Below, one piece after another: positions 42,941-52,716 of a stretch of 64,000 bases of DNA. Origin of the DNA: Pyxidicoccus xibeiensis (GTDB lineage Bacteria > Myxococcota > Myxococcia > Myxococcales > Myxococcaceae); the NCBI RefSeq assembly GCF_024198175.1, contig NZ_JAJVKV010000020.1, positions 1-64,000 on the forward strand, read 5' to 3'. The notes below the pieces were generated by a model that did no database searches, was not told where the DNA came from, and saw nothing but the letters and a program-made list of their open reading frames with translations. The stretch's first letter is position 1; each line of letters opens with the position of its first letter. Position numbers and translations under genes: made by a program.

Positions 42941-44500
42941 ATGAAGGCCCCACTCGCCATGAAACGACTGCTCAGCCTCTTCGTCGTCCTGGCGCCGCTC
43001 GCGGTGCCCGCCCAGCAGGACGTGGGCGGCTACAACCGCGCGCTGGCCGCCTTCAACGCGGGCGACTTCGACACCGCCGCGCCGCTCTTCTTCCAGCTCT
43101 CCGAGGGCGCCTCCGACGCCGACGTGAAGGGCAAGTCGGAATACTTCCTCGCCCAGTCGCTCGCCAAGAAGGGGCTGCCCGTCTCCGCTTTCATCTCCTA
43201 CGCGGCCATCGTCAACGCCGGGCCCTCGCACCCCTCGTACCTCAAGGCGGTGGAGGGCTTGGTGGACATGCAGCAGCAGCTGGACGAGCAGAACCTCATC
43301 CCCAGCATCCTCAACCAGGCCTACACGGACGAGGTGCGCGACAGGTGGGTGACGCTGCCCAAGGAGGTGCTGGCCCGCATCAACTACCTCGTGGGCACGG
43401 TGAGCCAGCGCCGCGGCCGCTTCGAGGAGGCGCGCCTGCTGCTGGAGGCCGTCCCCAGGGACAGCCGCGTCTACGCCAAGGCCCGTTATCTCCTGGGCGT
43501 GGTGCTCTCCGACCCGCGCTTCCCCGGCCGTCCCGGTGAGGGCGAGACGCTGGACAAGGAGGCCCTGGCCGCCTTCAACGAGGTGCTGGCCGCGAAGGAC
43601 CCGCAGGTGGAGCTCAAGCCCACCCAGCACCTGGCGCTGCTCAGCCTGGGCCGCCTGCACTACCGCCGCGGCGAGCACGCCGAGTCCACCGCCGCCTACG
43701 AGCGGGTGCCGCGCCACGCGCGCTACTGGGACCAGGCCCTCTTCGAGAACGGCTTCGCCCGCTTCCAGAACGAGGACTTCGGCGGCGCGCTCGGCAGCCT
43801 CCAGGCGCTCCACGCGCCCCAGTTCGAGGGCGCCTTCCAGCCCGAGTCGTGGATCCTCAAGGCGACCGTCTATTACTACTCGTGCCTCTACGACGAGGTG
43901 AAGACGACGCTTGCGGCCTTCGACGAGCTCTACGGCCCCATGGCCAAGGGCCTGGAGCCCTTCACCGCCGACGACACCCAGCTGGTGCAGGCCTACAACC
44001 TGGTGGCCGCGGAGAACCGCCGGCTGCCGCGCCCGGTGTACCTGTGGCTGCGCAACAACGAGCGCATCCGCGAGGTGATGCGGATGCTGGACCAGGTGGA
44101 CAAGGAGAAGCGCGAGCTGAGCAGCGGCGGCTGGCGCGGCTCGCCCATGGCGGCCCAGACCATGGGTTCACTGGAGGACGTTCGCGGCACGCTGATGCAG
44201 GTGGGCGGCACGCTGGCCAAGAGCCGCATCCGCGAGGCGGCGGACAACCTGCGCACCTTCTCCGACCAGGCGGAGATCATCCGCGTGCAGACGGCGCTGG
44301 ACGAGAAGGACCTGCTGCAGGCCGGCGTGGACCAGAAGGCGCTCTTGACGCGCCAGTCGCTCTACCGGCCGAAGATGCCGGGGGCCAACTACAACTACTG
44401 GAAGTTCCAGGGCGAATTCTGGATCGACGAGATCGGCTACTATCAATACACGCTCAAGCGTGGCTGCCCCGCGAAGGCACCTGAACAACAGCAACAGTGA
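42941..44500 (+). CDS. nfsC: Periplasmic TPR protein, NfsC-like
   Basis: A 519-residue exported protein: signal sequence KRLLSLFVVLAPLAVPA, then several TPR-like units (YNRALAAFNAGDFDTAAPLF near the start, LSLGRLHYRRGEHAESTAAYE in the middle) and a helical C-terminal region. TPR scaffolds of this kind sit in the periplasm in the Glt/Nfs systems (GltC/NfsC). It starts 6 bases after NfsB; either the ATG at 42941 or the one at 42959 may be used, the second fitting the signal peptide better. A 246-bp gap follows before NfsD. Confidence 0.68.
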   Translation: MKAPLAMKRLLSLFVVLAPLAVPAQQDVGGYNRALAAFNAGDFDTAAPLFFQLSEGASDADVKGKSEYFLAQSLAKKGLPVSAFISYAAIVNAGPSHPSYLKAVEGLVDMQQQLDEQNLIPSILNQAYTDEVRDRWVTLPKEVLARINYLVGTVSQRRGRFEEARLLLEAVPRDSRVYAKARYLLGVVLSDPRFPGRPGEGETLDKEALAAFNEVLAAKDPQVELKPTQHLALLSLGRLHYRRGEHAESTAAYERVPRHARYWDQALFENGFARFQNEDFGGALGSLQALHAPQFEGAFQPESWILKATVYYYSCLYDEVKTTLAAFDELYGPMAKGLEPFTADDTQLVQAYNLVAAENRRLPRPVYLWLRNNERIREVMRMLDQVDKEKRELSSGGWRGSPMAAQTMGSLEDVRGTLMQVGGTLAKSRIREAADNLRTFSDQAEIIRVQTALDEKDLLQAGVDQKALLTRQSLYRPKMPGANYNYWKFQGEFWIDEIGYYQYTLKRGCPAKAPEQQQQ

Positions 44501-44585
44501 GTCCATGGGCTCACGTTGCCCAAGGCCGTACCCTCGAGGGGGCCGCTTCCGCGCACACGCTGCGCCGGGGCTGCCCCCTCTGTCG

Positions 44586-44616
44586 TTGTCAGCCGGAAGA
44601 AGTCCTGGCCTGACAA
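44586..44616. repeat. Inverted repeat in the nfsC-nfsD gap
   Basis: TTGTCAG (44586-44592) pairs with CTGACAA (44610-44616) with extra inner CC/GG pairing. It lies in the 246-bp untranslated stretch after NfsC, so it may be a regulator site or an mRNA hairpin that separates expression of the first three genes from the rest. Confidence 0.4.
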
Positions 44617-44746
44617 GTGGTTACGGGTCGCAAGAGTCATTCCAGGGCACTTCTCATTCCCAGGGTGGACATCTACTTTCCGTCGTCCCTCGTCGCTGGG
44701 CGCATGGCCGCCCAGGTGCCGGGTCGGCTTCACGGCAGGAGCTCGC

Positions 44747-47700
44747 ATGAAGGTGGTACTTCGTTTCGGTGCGCTGGCGGTGGGCGTGGCGCTCGCTGCT
44801 GGCGGGGTGGGAGAGGCGGCGGAACCGCCGGCCCGCAAGGCGGTGAAGAAGCCCGCCTCGGCGTCGGCGTCGAAGACCCCTGGTGCGTCGGAGAAGGGCA
44901 AGGCCTCCGACAAGAAGGGCGCGACGGCGAAGCAGGCCGACGAGAAGGCACCTCCGCCGGGCGTGGCCCCGGAGGACGTGCGTCGCGGCCCCGCGCGTGT
45001 GAAGCCCGCCACCGCCAGGTTCGCGGACATCCCGCGCATCGCGGACTCGAAGAAGGACGCGCTCGCGGACAAGAAGCGCGACGAGGCCATCGAGGCCTTC
45101 AAGCGCCTCATCCCCAAGCTGCAGGACGGCAACGCCCAGAAGGCGGAGATGCTCTACCGCCTGTCGGAGCTGTACTGGGAGAAGTCCAAGTACCTCTACC
45201 GGCTGGAGATGGACCGCTTCCTCGCGGCGGAGAAGCAGTACGACGCCGCGGTGGCGCGTGGCGAGAAGCTCGAGGCGCCCAAGCAGGACCACCGCGACAG
45301 CGAGCGGTACCGCGCCGAGACGATGACCATCTACGAGGACATCCTCCGCGCGTACCCGCAGTACCCGCAGCGCGACGAGGTCCTCTTCTCCATGGGGTAC
45401 AACCTCTACGAGCTGGGGCGCCGCGACGACGCCGTGGCCCGCTACGAGGAGCTGATCCGCGACTTCCCGAAGTCCCAGTTCGTGCCGGACGCGTACATCC
45501 AGCTCGGCAACCACTACTTCGAGAACAACAAGCTCGTCCCCGCCAAGCAGAACTACGAGAAGGCGCGCGACTCCGGCGTGCCCAAGATCTACGCGTACGC
45601 CGTCTACAAGCTGTCCTGGTGCGACTACAACACCGGTGACTACGAAGAGGGCCTGAAGAAGCTCCACGAGGTGGTGGACTACTCCGCGAAGAAGGAGGAG
45701 CTGGGCGACCTGCGCACCGAGGCGCTCAACGACCTCACCGTCTTCTACGTCCAGCTGGACCAGCCGAAGCAGGCCATCGCGTACTTCAAGGAGAAGGCCC
45801 CCGCGAAGCGCCAGGGCCGGCTCATCGCGAAGACGGCCGCGGGCCTGGTGGACGCGGGCCACTTCGACAGCGCCATCCTCACGTACCGCACGCTCGTGGA
45901 TGACGAGCCCATGGGCGCCAGCGCCCCCGAGTACCAGCAGGCCATCGTCCGCGCCTATGAGGGCCTGCGCCAGCGCCAGCAGGTCCGCAAGGAGATGAAG
46001 CGGATGGTGGACCTGTACAGCCCGGGTGGCGAGTGGTGGAAGGCCAACGAGGGCAAGGTCACCGTCCTGCGCAACGCCTTCAACGTCACGGAAGAGGCGA
46101 TGCGCGTCATGGTGACGGAGTACCACCAGGAGGCGCAGAAGACGCGCCAGGTGGAGACCTACCGGCTCGCGCGCGACATCTACAAGCAGTACGTGGACGC
46201 GTTCGCCTCCCACTCCAACCCGGACTTCGTCGCGGACTCGGCCTTCAACCTGCGCTTCTTCTACGCCGAGATCCTCTGGGCGCTGGAGGAGTGGCAGGCC
46301 GCCGCCGCCGAGTACGACGCCGTCGTCGCGTTCAAGATTCCGGACCGCGACTCCGCGCGCGAGGTCTCCAACGAGACCTACCGCAAGAGCGCCGCGTACA
46401 ACGCCATCCTCGCCTACGACAAGCTGGTGAAGATCGAGCGCGGCCAGCTGACGAAGAGCGACCTCAAGGACGGCCAGAAGGTCGACGAGAAGAAGGACAA
46501 GGGTGACGTCGCCCGGCAGAAGATCGTCAAGCGCGACGCGAAGGAGCGCGAGGAGGAGCCCCTCACGAAGTTCGAGGACCGGCTCGTCGCCGCGTGCGAC
46601 ACCTACGTGAAGCTGTACCCGGACACGCAGGACGAAATCGACCTGCGCTACCAGGCGGCCGTCATCCTCTACGACCGCAGCCACTTCGTGGACGCGGCCC
46701 GGCGCTTCGGGGAGATCATCGAGAAGTTCCCCGAGGAGCGGCGCTCGCGTGACGCGGCCGACCTCACCATGTACGTGCTGGAGAGCCGCGAGGAGTGGTT
46801 CGAGCTGAGCACGCTGTCGCGCAAGTTCCTCGCGAACAAGAAGCTGTCCAAGCCCGGCACCGACTTCGCGACCCGCGTGGCCCGCGTGGTGGAGGGCAGC
46901 CACTACAAGTGGGTGGACGAGGTCGTCTACAAGAAGGAGAAGAACCCGAAGAAGGCCGCCGAGGAGTTCCTCAAGTTCGTCGCCGAGTTCCCCAAGTCGG
47001 AGAACGCGGACCGCGCGCTCACCTACGCCATGGTGATTGCGCAGGAGGCGGGGGAGATCGACCGCGGCCTCGAGGCGGGCGAGCGCTTCCTCAAGGAGTA
47101 CCCGCGCAGCCCCTTCGAGCTGAAGGCGCGCTACTCGCTGGCCGGGCTCTACGAGAAGGTGGCCGAGTACCGCAAGGCCGCCACCATGGCCGAGTCCTTC
47201 ATCGCCAACTACGACGCGGCGGTGAAGGCGCAGGAGGCCGAGGCGAAGAGCCGCAAGGCGAAGGCCACGGCGAAGAAGAGCGACACGCCGGGAGCCGAGA
47301 CGGACGGGGACTCCAAGCGCGCGCAGAAGGCCGCCGAGCGCAAGGCGCTGGTGGACGAGGCGGGCGCCTGGGTGGCGGACGCGCAGTTCAACGCCGGCGT
47401 CTGGTGGGAGGGCGCGGGCGAGCCGCAGAAGGCCGTGGCCGCGTACACCGCCTACGTCACGCGCTTCAAGGACCGCAAGGACGTGCCGCAGGTGGCGTAC
47501 TCCTCCGCCCAGGTCTGGGAGAAGGAGAAGAAGTGGAGCGAGGCGGCCCGGGCCTTTGGCGCCTTCGCGGAGACGTACGGCCGCGACTCGCGCTCCAACG
47601 CGCAGCAGGTGTACCTGGCCCGCTACCACGAACTGCTCGCCTACCAGCAGCTGAAGAACGTGCGCGAGCAGGAGCGTGTGCAGGGTGAGCTGGTGCGCGC

Positions 47701-48418
47701 CTGGAACCGGCTGCCCGAGGCGGCGCGCAAGGACGTGGCGGTGCTCAACGCCTACGGCTACGCGCGGTTCCTCGCGCTGGAGCCGGCGTGGAAGCGCTAC
47801 ACGGACATCAAGTTCTCGCGGGTGAGCACCATCCGCCGCGACCTGGGCGCCAAGCAGCGTGAAATCCAGCGCCTGGAGAAGGAGTACCTCGCGGTGCTGG
47901 CCACCGGCTCCGGCGACTGGGGCATCGCGGCCCTCACGCGCATCGGCCTGGCGTACGCGGACTTCGCCCGCAACATCATGGACTCGCCGGACCCGGCCGG
48001 GCTCGACGAGGACCAGCTGGCCATGTACCGCGGCGAGCTGGAGAACCTGGCGCTGCCGCTGGAGGACAAGTCCACCGAGGCCCTGGAGAAGGCGCTGGAG
48101 AAGGCCTACGAGCTGGGCATCTACAACCAGTGGACGCTGGCCGCGCAGGACCAGGTGAACCGCTACCGCCCGGGCTCGTACGCGCAGGTCCGCCAGGTGG
48201 GCTACCGCGACAGCGACTCCATGGCTCGCGCGGACCTGGCCCGCGAGCTGGAGGGCGCATCCGCGGCGTCCGCGGCCCCCGCTCCGGCGGCCCCGGCGCC
48301 CGGGGCTCCCGCGCAGAAGCCCGCCGCTCCGGCCGCTCCCGCGGACGCGGCGCAGCAGCCGCCGGCGCCCGCCGCTGACAAGGCGCCCACCGCCTCGCTC
48401 GGGGAGGTGCGGCCGTGA
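44747..48418 (+). CDS. nfsD: Large TPR protein, NfsD-like (GltD/AgmU paralogue)
   Basis: A 1223-residue exported protein. The signal sequence (VLRFGALAVGVALAAGGVGEA) leads into a Lys/Ala/Pro-rich region (residues 25-90), a long array of TPR units (for example LFSMGYNLYELGRRDDAVAR, then YEELIRDFPKSQFVPDAYIQLGNHYF) across most of the length, and an Ala/Pro-rich tail (1160-1223). Size and layout resemble AgmU/GltD of the gliding machinery. The frame opens at 44516, but the ATG at 44747 with AGGA before it starts the signal peptide. Its stop overlaps the GTG/ATG region leading to the next gene. Confidence 0.72.
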   Translation: MKVVLRFGALAVGVALAAGGVGEAAEPPARKAVKKPASASASKTPGASEKGKASDKKGATAKQADEKAPPPGVAPEDVRRGPARVKPATARFADIPRIADSKKDALADKKRDEAIEAFKRLIPKLQDGNAQKAEMLYRLSELYWEKSKYLYRLEMDRFLAAEKQYDAAVARGEKLEAPKQDHRDSERYRAETMTIYEDILRAYPQYPQRDEVLFSMGYNLYELGRRDDAVARYEELIRDFPKSQFVPDAYIQLGNHYFENNKLVPAKQNYEKARDSGVPKIYAYAVYKLSWCDYNTGDYEEGLKKLHEVVDYSAKKEELGDLRTEALNDLTVFYVQLDQPKQAIAYFKEKAPAKRQGRLIAKTAAGLVDAGHFDSAILTYRTLVDDEPMGASAPEYQQAIVRAYEGLRQRQQVRKEMKRMVDLYSPGGEWWKANEGKVTVLRNAFNVTEEAMRVMVTEYHQEAQKTRQVETYRLARDIYKQYVDAFASHSNPDFVADSAFNLRFFYAEILWALEEWQAAAAEYDAVVAFKIPDRDSAREVSNETYRKSAAYNAILAYDKLVKIERGQLTKSDLKDGQKVDEKKDKGDVARQKIVKRDAKEREEEPLTKFEDRLVAACDTYVKLYPDTQDEIDLRYQAAVILYDRSHFVDAARRFGEIIEKFPEERRSRDAADLTMYVLESREEWFELSTLSRKFLANKKLSKPGTDFATRVARVVEGSHYKWVDEVVYKKEKNPKKAAEEFLKFVAEFPKSENADRALTYAMVIAQEAGEIDRGLEAGERFLKEYPRSPFELKARYSLAGLYEKVAEYRKAATMAESFIANYDAAVKAQEAEAKSRKAKATAKKSDTPGAETDGDSKRAQKAAERKALVDEAGAWVADAQFNAGVWWEGAGEPQKAVAAYTAYVTRFKDRKDVPQVAYSSAQVWEKEKKWSEAARAFGAFAETYGRDSRSNAQQVYLARYHELLAYQQLKNVREQERVQGELVRAWNRLPEAARKDVAVLNAYGYARFLALEPAWKRYTDIKFSRVSTIRRDLGAKQREIQRLEKEYLAVLATGSGDWGIAALTRIGLAYADFARNIMDSPDPAGLDEDQLAMYRGELENLALPLEDKSTEALEKALEKAYELGIYNQWTLAAQDQVNRYRPGSYAQVRQVGYRDSDSMARADLARELEGASAASAAPAPAAPAPGAPAQKPAAPAAPADAAQQPPAPAADKAPTASLGEVRP

Positions 48419-48468
48419 TGACGCGCAACCGCTTCAACACCCTTCATGCAGGAACAGGGAAGACGCAG

Positions 48469-49974
48469 ATGAACTGGTTCCGTTCGCTCCTCGCGGGCTC
48501 GCTGGCCTTCACCGCCGCGTGCGCGTCGGGGCCCCAGCCCAAGCCCTCGGTCATGCCGGAGACCCCGGCGCCCTCGGCACCCACCTCGCAGCAGGCCGCG
48601 CCCGAGCAGAAGCCGGTGCCCGTCGCCACGTCGAACGAGGGCGGCGCCAACACGCTGTTCTCCACCGCGCTCCAGGCGTACGAGGCCGGTGACCTGGACG
48701 GCGCGCGGCAGGGCTTCGAGAAGGTGGTCGCGAAGTCGCCGCAGAGCCTCAACGCGCAGTTCAACCTGGGCGTCATCGCCGAGCGCCAGGGCCGCATGGA
48801 CGACGCGCGCGTCGCCTACGAGAAGGTGCTCCTCCTGGACCCGGGCCACGTGCCGTCGGCCGTCAACCTGGCCGTGCTGCACCGTGACGGGGGCCGGGCG
48901 GAGGACGCGCTCGCCATCCTCGAGAAGGCGCTCAAGACGCCGGGCCGCGAGCACGACGCGTCGCTGCTCAACAGCCTGTCCATCACGTACCGCGTGGCGG
49001 GCAAGCTGAACGAGTCCGAGGCCGCCGCCCGCCGCGTGCTGGTGCGCAACAAGGACAACCCGGGCGCGTACAAGAACCTGGCGCAGGTGGCCTATGCGCG
49101 CGAGCAGTACCGGCTGGCGGAGCTGCTCGCCGGCACCGCGCTCAAGCACGCGGACAAGGACCCCTCGCTCTACAACCTGCTCGGCATGGTCTACCTGAAG
49201 CTGGAGGACCGCGCCCGCGCGCTCGCCCAGTTCCAGAAGGCGGTGTCGCTCGACGAGAAGTTCGCGCCCGGCTACCTCAACCTCGGTGCCATGGCGCTGA
49301 GCTACCGCGACTACCTGGGCGCGGAGCGCTCCTTCACCAAGGTCACCGAGCTGGAGCCCGAGTCGCCCGAGGCGCGCCTGTACCTGGCCTACGCGCTGGA
49401 CGGCCAGAAGGGGAGAGATCCAAAGAAGGGCGTGGCCGCGGGCGAGGCCTTCGAGAAGGTGCTCGCCAGGCGCGCGGACCTGCCCGAGGCCGTGTGCGGC
49501 GCGGGCTGGGCGTATGCCTCGGACCGCTCCGGCTGGGAGAAGGCCATCGCCTTCCTCGACCGCTGCAAGTCATTGCAGACGACCACGGACCAGGACAAGC
49601 AGCTCATCACCGCCAAGGTGCAGGGCCTGACCAACATGCTCAAGGCTCCGCCTCCGGCTCCCGCCACCGCGGAGGGCGAGGGCGAGAAGAAGCAGGAGGC
49701 CACGGGCGGCGGGGGCAACCTGCTCCAGCAACTGCCACAGGACGAGAGCGCGCCGCCCGCGGAGGGCACCGCTCCCGTCGAGGGCGAGGCCTCCCCTGAA
49801 GGCGCGGCGGCACCGTCCGGCGACGCGGCGGCACCCGTCGAGGGCGCGGCGCCCGAGGCTCCCGCGGCGGCTCCGGCGCCTGCTGGCGGTGACTCCGCCC
49901 CGGCTCCGGCCCCGGTTCCGGCGGCTGCTGGCAATGCAGCCGGCGCGGCCCCGGCGCCCGCGCAAGTCCCCTAG
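48469..49974 (+). CDS. nfsE: TPR lipoprotein, NfsE-like (GltE/AglT paralogue)
   Basis: A 501-residue outer-membrane-type lipoprotein. The signal MNWFRSLLAGSLAFTAA precedes lipobox Cys18. TPR units follow at about residues 65-330, for example AQFNLGVIAERQGRMDDARV and GYLNLGAMALSYRDYLGAER, and an Ala/Pro/Glu-rich tail of about 130 residues ends the protein. The ATG at 48469 is chosen because it begins the signal and has AGGAACAGGGAAG upstream; an ATG at 48418, touching the NfsD stop, is the alternative and would give translational coupling. Position after the large TPR gene matches the gltD-gltE and nfsD-nfsE pairs. Confidence 0.75.
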   Translation: MNWFRSLLAGSLAFTAACASGPQPKPSVMPETPAPSAPTSQQAAPEQKPVPVATSNEGGANTLFSTALQAYEAGDLDGARQGFEKVVAKSPQSLNAQFNLGVIAERQGRMDDARVAYEKVLLLDPGHVPSAVNLAVLHRDGGRAEDALAILEKALKTPGREHDASLLNSLSITYRVAGKLNESEAAARRVLVRNKDNPGAYKNLAQVAYAREQYRLAELLAGTALKHADKDPSLYNLLGMVYLKLEDRARALAQFQKAVSLDEKFAPGYLNLGAMALSYRDYLGAERSFTKVTELEPESPEARLYLAYALDGQKGRDPKKGVAAGEAFEKVLARRADLPEAVCGAGWAYASDRSGWEKAIAFLDRCKSLQTTTDQDKQLITAKVQGLTNMLKAPPPAPATAEGEGEKKQEATGGGGNLLQQLPQDESAPPAEGTAPVEGEASPEGAAAPSGDAAAPVEGAAPEAPAAAPAPAGGDSAPAPAPVPAAAGNAAGAAPAPAQVP

Positions 49975-50159
49975 AGGACAGCAGTTTGTGGCGGTCCGGA
50001 GTGGAAGTTTTTTCCACCTTCCGGGCCCCCGCGTGGCAGGCGGCAGGCAAGTTCCTTAGGATTCAGGGACTTGGGGTTGGATCGCGCTGTGCAATGGACC
50101 TGCGGGAACCTGTTGGAAGACCCGCTGTCTCACCCGATGAAGCGAATGGGAGGCTCGGA

Positions 50160-50444
50160 ATGAGGCGACTGGCATCGGTGGCGGTGGTGATGGGGCTCTG
50201 GGTGGCGCCGACGGCAGCGGTGGCGCAGGAGTCGAAGGACACGGTGAAGGTCATCCAGGAGGAGGACCGCACCGTGTACCGCAAGAAGACGGTGATCGAC
50301 TTCACCGATGTCGCGGTGGAGGGCGAGCTGACGAAGCCGGAAGGCTCGTACGTGCTCCACCGGAAGAAGACGGACTTCCAGAGCCTCATCAAGGTCCGGG
50401 AGAACTTCGATCCGGAGTTGCAGAAGTCAGTCGATGACCTTTAG
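50160..50444 (+). CDS. nfsF: Small periplasmic protein, NfsF-like
   Basis: A 94-residue protein with a signal peptide (LASVAVVMGLWVAPTAAVAQ) and a short mature domain, DRTVYRKKTVIDFTDVAVEG, ending KTDFQSLIKVRENFDPELQ. It sits between the TPR lipoprotein and the FHA gene, exactly where GltF/NfsF stands in the known systems, and the conserved tail KTDFQSL...RxNFxPEL is probably the partner-binding surface. GGGAGG lies 6 bases before the ATG at 50160. A 185-bp gap precedes it. Confidence 0.65.
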   Translation: MRRLASVAVVMGLWVAPTAAVAQESKDTVKVIQEEDRTVYRKKTVIDFTDVAVEGELTKPEGSYVLHRKKTDFQSLIKVRENFDPELQKSVDDL

Positions 50445-50507
50445 CAGTTGGGGCGGCGGCGGCGGTCGGTCGTTTTCGGGAGCGGAAGGGAAGAAGGAAG
50501 AATCCTC

Positions 50508-52559
50508 ATGGCGGCGGCGAAGAACAACGGCTTGACGCTTCGAATCACCGGGCCTGATGGCTCCACGGTTGAGGCCGTGTCGGAAGCGGAGAGCGTCATT
50601 GTGGGGTCGGGCGCCCAAGCGGCGGTGAAGATTCAGGATCCGCGGGTCTCCAATCTCCACGTGATGCTGAAGGTGGACAAGGACGGCTCGGTCACGGCCA
50701 TCGACCTCGGGAGCGAGGGCGGAACGGAGGTGCGGGGACAGCGGCTGGTCCTCCCCACGGCGCTCAAGCCCGGGGACGTGCTCATGGTGGGTGGCACACG
50801 GGTGGAGGTGCTCTTCGGAGCCCCCGAGCCCCTGCGCCACGTGCCCGCGGGCGCGCAGGTGTCGGGACCGGTCTTCCAGAGCTCGGTGACGCAGCGTGCA
50901 CCTGTCGCGGTGTCCATGCCGGAGGTGGTGACGCCACCGTCCAGCATGGGCCTCCCGATGCGGGCCGCGCCGGCACCGCAGCACCGGATGGAGGTGACGG
51001 CCTCCGGCGTCTCGGCGCGGACGGAGCGGCCCGTTCCCCCGGTGGTGCCTCCCATGGCACCTCCGGCGGTGAACCGGGCCAGTCCCCAGGCGCCGCAGGC
51101 GCGGAAGGCTCCGGCGCCGGCGGTGGCGGTGAAGCCGTCGGTGCTCCCTCACCTCCAGGAGCCCCTGCCGCCGGAGGCGATGCCCGCCCCCGACGCGAAG
51201 GTGCTCCAGGTGGCGATGCTCTGGGGCGACCAGCTGCTGGAGGTCCAGCACTTCAAGGACGGCGTGCCCGTCACCATCGGCGAGGGGAAGAAGAACTTCT
51301 TCCACGTCTTCACGCCGTCGGTGGGCACCCGCCACGTGCTGGCGGTGAGCCACGGTGACAAGCTCGAGGTCCGCGCACCCGCGGGCTCCGGGCTCATCGT
51401 CACCAACCGCGGCGACGTGCGCTCCAAGGACGCGCTGCGCGCCACCGGGGCGCTCACCGGCACGGGCGAGGACAAGGAGCAGGTGCTCACGCTGGGGCTG
51501 CATGACCGGGTGGAGGTGTCGCTCGGCACGGTGGCCTTCGTGGCGCGCTACGTGCGGCCCTCGCCGGCCATCACCGCCACGTCGCTGGGCGAGGCGGACT
51601 ACACGTTCTTCAAGATCACCAGCATCTGCCTGCTCGCGGGCCTGGCCGTCATCCTGGCCATGGTGCTGACGCCGCGCGCGGAGCGGCCGGAGACGGCGGA
51701 CATCTTCGAGTCCCAGCAGCGCGTCGCGAAGTTCCTCATCACTCCGGAGAAGAAGCTGGAGGCGAAGAAGCTCCAGCTCACCGGTGTGGAGGAGGGCGCG
51801 AAGGCGAAGGACGAGGAGGGCAAGTTCGGCAAGGAGGAGGCGAAGCAGGCGGAAGCGGCTCCCTCCAAGCCCGGCACGCCGGTGGTGGACAAGAGCAAGA
51901 AGGAGAAGGACCGCCAGGTGGTGGGCAAGGTGGGCCTGCTGGGCGCGTTCAAGGGCATGAAGGGCGGTGCCTCGGACGTGTTCGGCCCCGGCGGCTTCGG
52001 CACGGGCCTCAACAACGCGCTGGGCGGCCTCAAGGGCGGCGCGGCCATGGGTGACGCGCAGGGCGTGGGCGGCCTGGGCTCGCGTGGCACGGGCACCGGC
52101 GGTGGCGGCACGGCGCTGGGCATCGGCGGCCTGGGCACTCAGGGCACGGGGCGCGGCGCGGGTGGCTCGGGTGGCATCGACCTGGGGGGCCGCGGCAAGT
52201 CCATCACCAAGGTGATTCCCGGCAAGACGACGGTGGTGGGTGGCCTGGACAAGGACGTCATCGCCAAGGTCATCCGGCGGCACCAGGGGGAGATCAAGTA
52301 CTGCTACGAGTCGGAGCTGAACAAGAACCCGAGCCTGGCCGGCAAGGTGGCGGTGGCCTTCGTCATCGACCCCACGGGCGCGGTGTCCGACGCCAGCGTC
52401 TCCGAGTCGACGCTGAGCAACACCAAGGCCGAGCAGTGCATGCTGTCCCGCATCCGTCGCTGGAAGTTCCCGGAGCCCAAGGGCGGCGGCGTGGTGTCGG
52501 TGACCTACCCGTGGCTCTTCTCGCCCTCCGGTGGTGGCGGCGAGGGCGCCGAGGGGTAG
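50508..52559 (+). CDS. nfsG: FHA / transmembrane / TonB-like protein, NfsG-like (GltG/PglI paralogue)
   Basis: A 683-residue protein that bridges the inner membrane. Residues 5-105 form an FHA domain (VIVGSGAQAAVKIQDPRVSNLHVML), lacking the usual GR-S core Arg at its canonical place. A Pro-rich linker follows, then a second beta-rich domain (about 225-355), a transmembrane helix (about 367-388, KITSICLLAGLAVILAMVL), a charged Lys/Glu stretch, a Gly-rich segment (about 480-575) and a C-terminal domain (580-675) of the AgmX/PglI type, related to TonB C-terminal domains (RRHQGEIKYCYESELNKNP, then RIRRWKFPEP). The FHA side is cytosolic and can read Thr-phosphorylation; the far end should reach outer-membrane partners. 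Confidence 0.8.
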   Translation: MAAAKNNGLTLRITGPDGSTVEAVSEAESVIVGSGAQAAVKIQDPRVSNLHVMLKVDKDGSVTAIDLGSEGGTEVRGQRLVLPTALKPGDVLMVGGTRVEVLFGAPEPLRHVPAGAQVSGPVFQSSVTQRAPVAVSMPEVVTPPSSMGLPMRAAPAPQHRMEVTASGVSARTERPVPPVVPPMAPPAVNRASPQAPQARKAPAPAVAVKPSVLPHLQEPLPPEAMPAPDAKVLQVAMLWGDQLLEVQHFKDGVPVTIGEGKKNFFHVFTPSVGTRHVLAVSHGDKLEVRAPAGSGLIVTNRGDVRSKDALRATGALTGTGEDKEQVLTLGLHDRVEVSLGTVAFVARYVRPSPAITATSLGEADYTFFKITSICLLAGLAVILAMVLTPRAERPETADIFESQQRVAKFLITPEKKLEAKKLQLTGVEEGAKAKDEEGKFGKEEAKQAEAAPSKPGTPVVDKSKKEKDRQVVGKVGLLGAFKGMKGGASDVFGPGGFGTGLNNALGGLKGGAAMGDAQGVGGLGSRGTGTGGGGTALGIGGLGTQGTGRGAGGSGGIDLGGRGKSITKVIPGKTTVVGGLDKDVIAKVIRRHQGEIKYCYESELNKNPSLAGKVAVAFVIDPTGAVSDASVSESTLSNTKAEQCMLSRIRRWKFPEPKGGGVVSVTYPWLFSPSGGGGEGAEG

Positions 52560-52587
52560 TCGGTTCGCGCAGGCTGCGTTGTTCTCT

Positions 52588-52617
52588 AGTGGCGTGGACG
52601 AAGCGGTCCACGCCACT
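52588..52617 (+). terminator. Strong hairpin between nfsG and nfsH
   Basis: A perfect 12-bp stem, AGTGGCGTGGAC (52588-52599) with GTCCACGCCACT (52606-52617), a 6-base loop, then TTTCGTTTC. It lies 28 bases after the nfsG stop, so it can end or attenuate transcription before the last gene. Confidence 0.75.
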
Positions 52618-52716
52618 TTCGTTTCCGCCCCTGATTGCCGGAATGAGGGGGGCATCATTAACGTCCGGCGTCGCTCCTGGTGGGACCACCGGGGGGCACG
52701 TCAGTCGGGAGGACCC

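Noticed and set aside
49998-50038. Hairpin with a T-run (gtggaagttttttccac) between nfsE and nfsF
   Set aside because: The T-run is in the loop rather than after the stem, so it does not look like an intrinsic terminator; the short stem could be chance.
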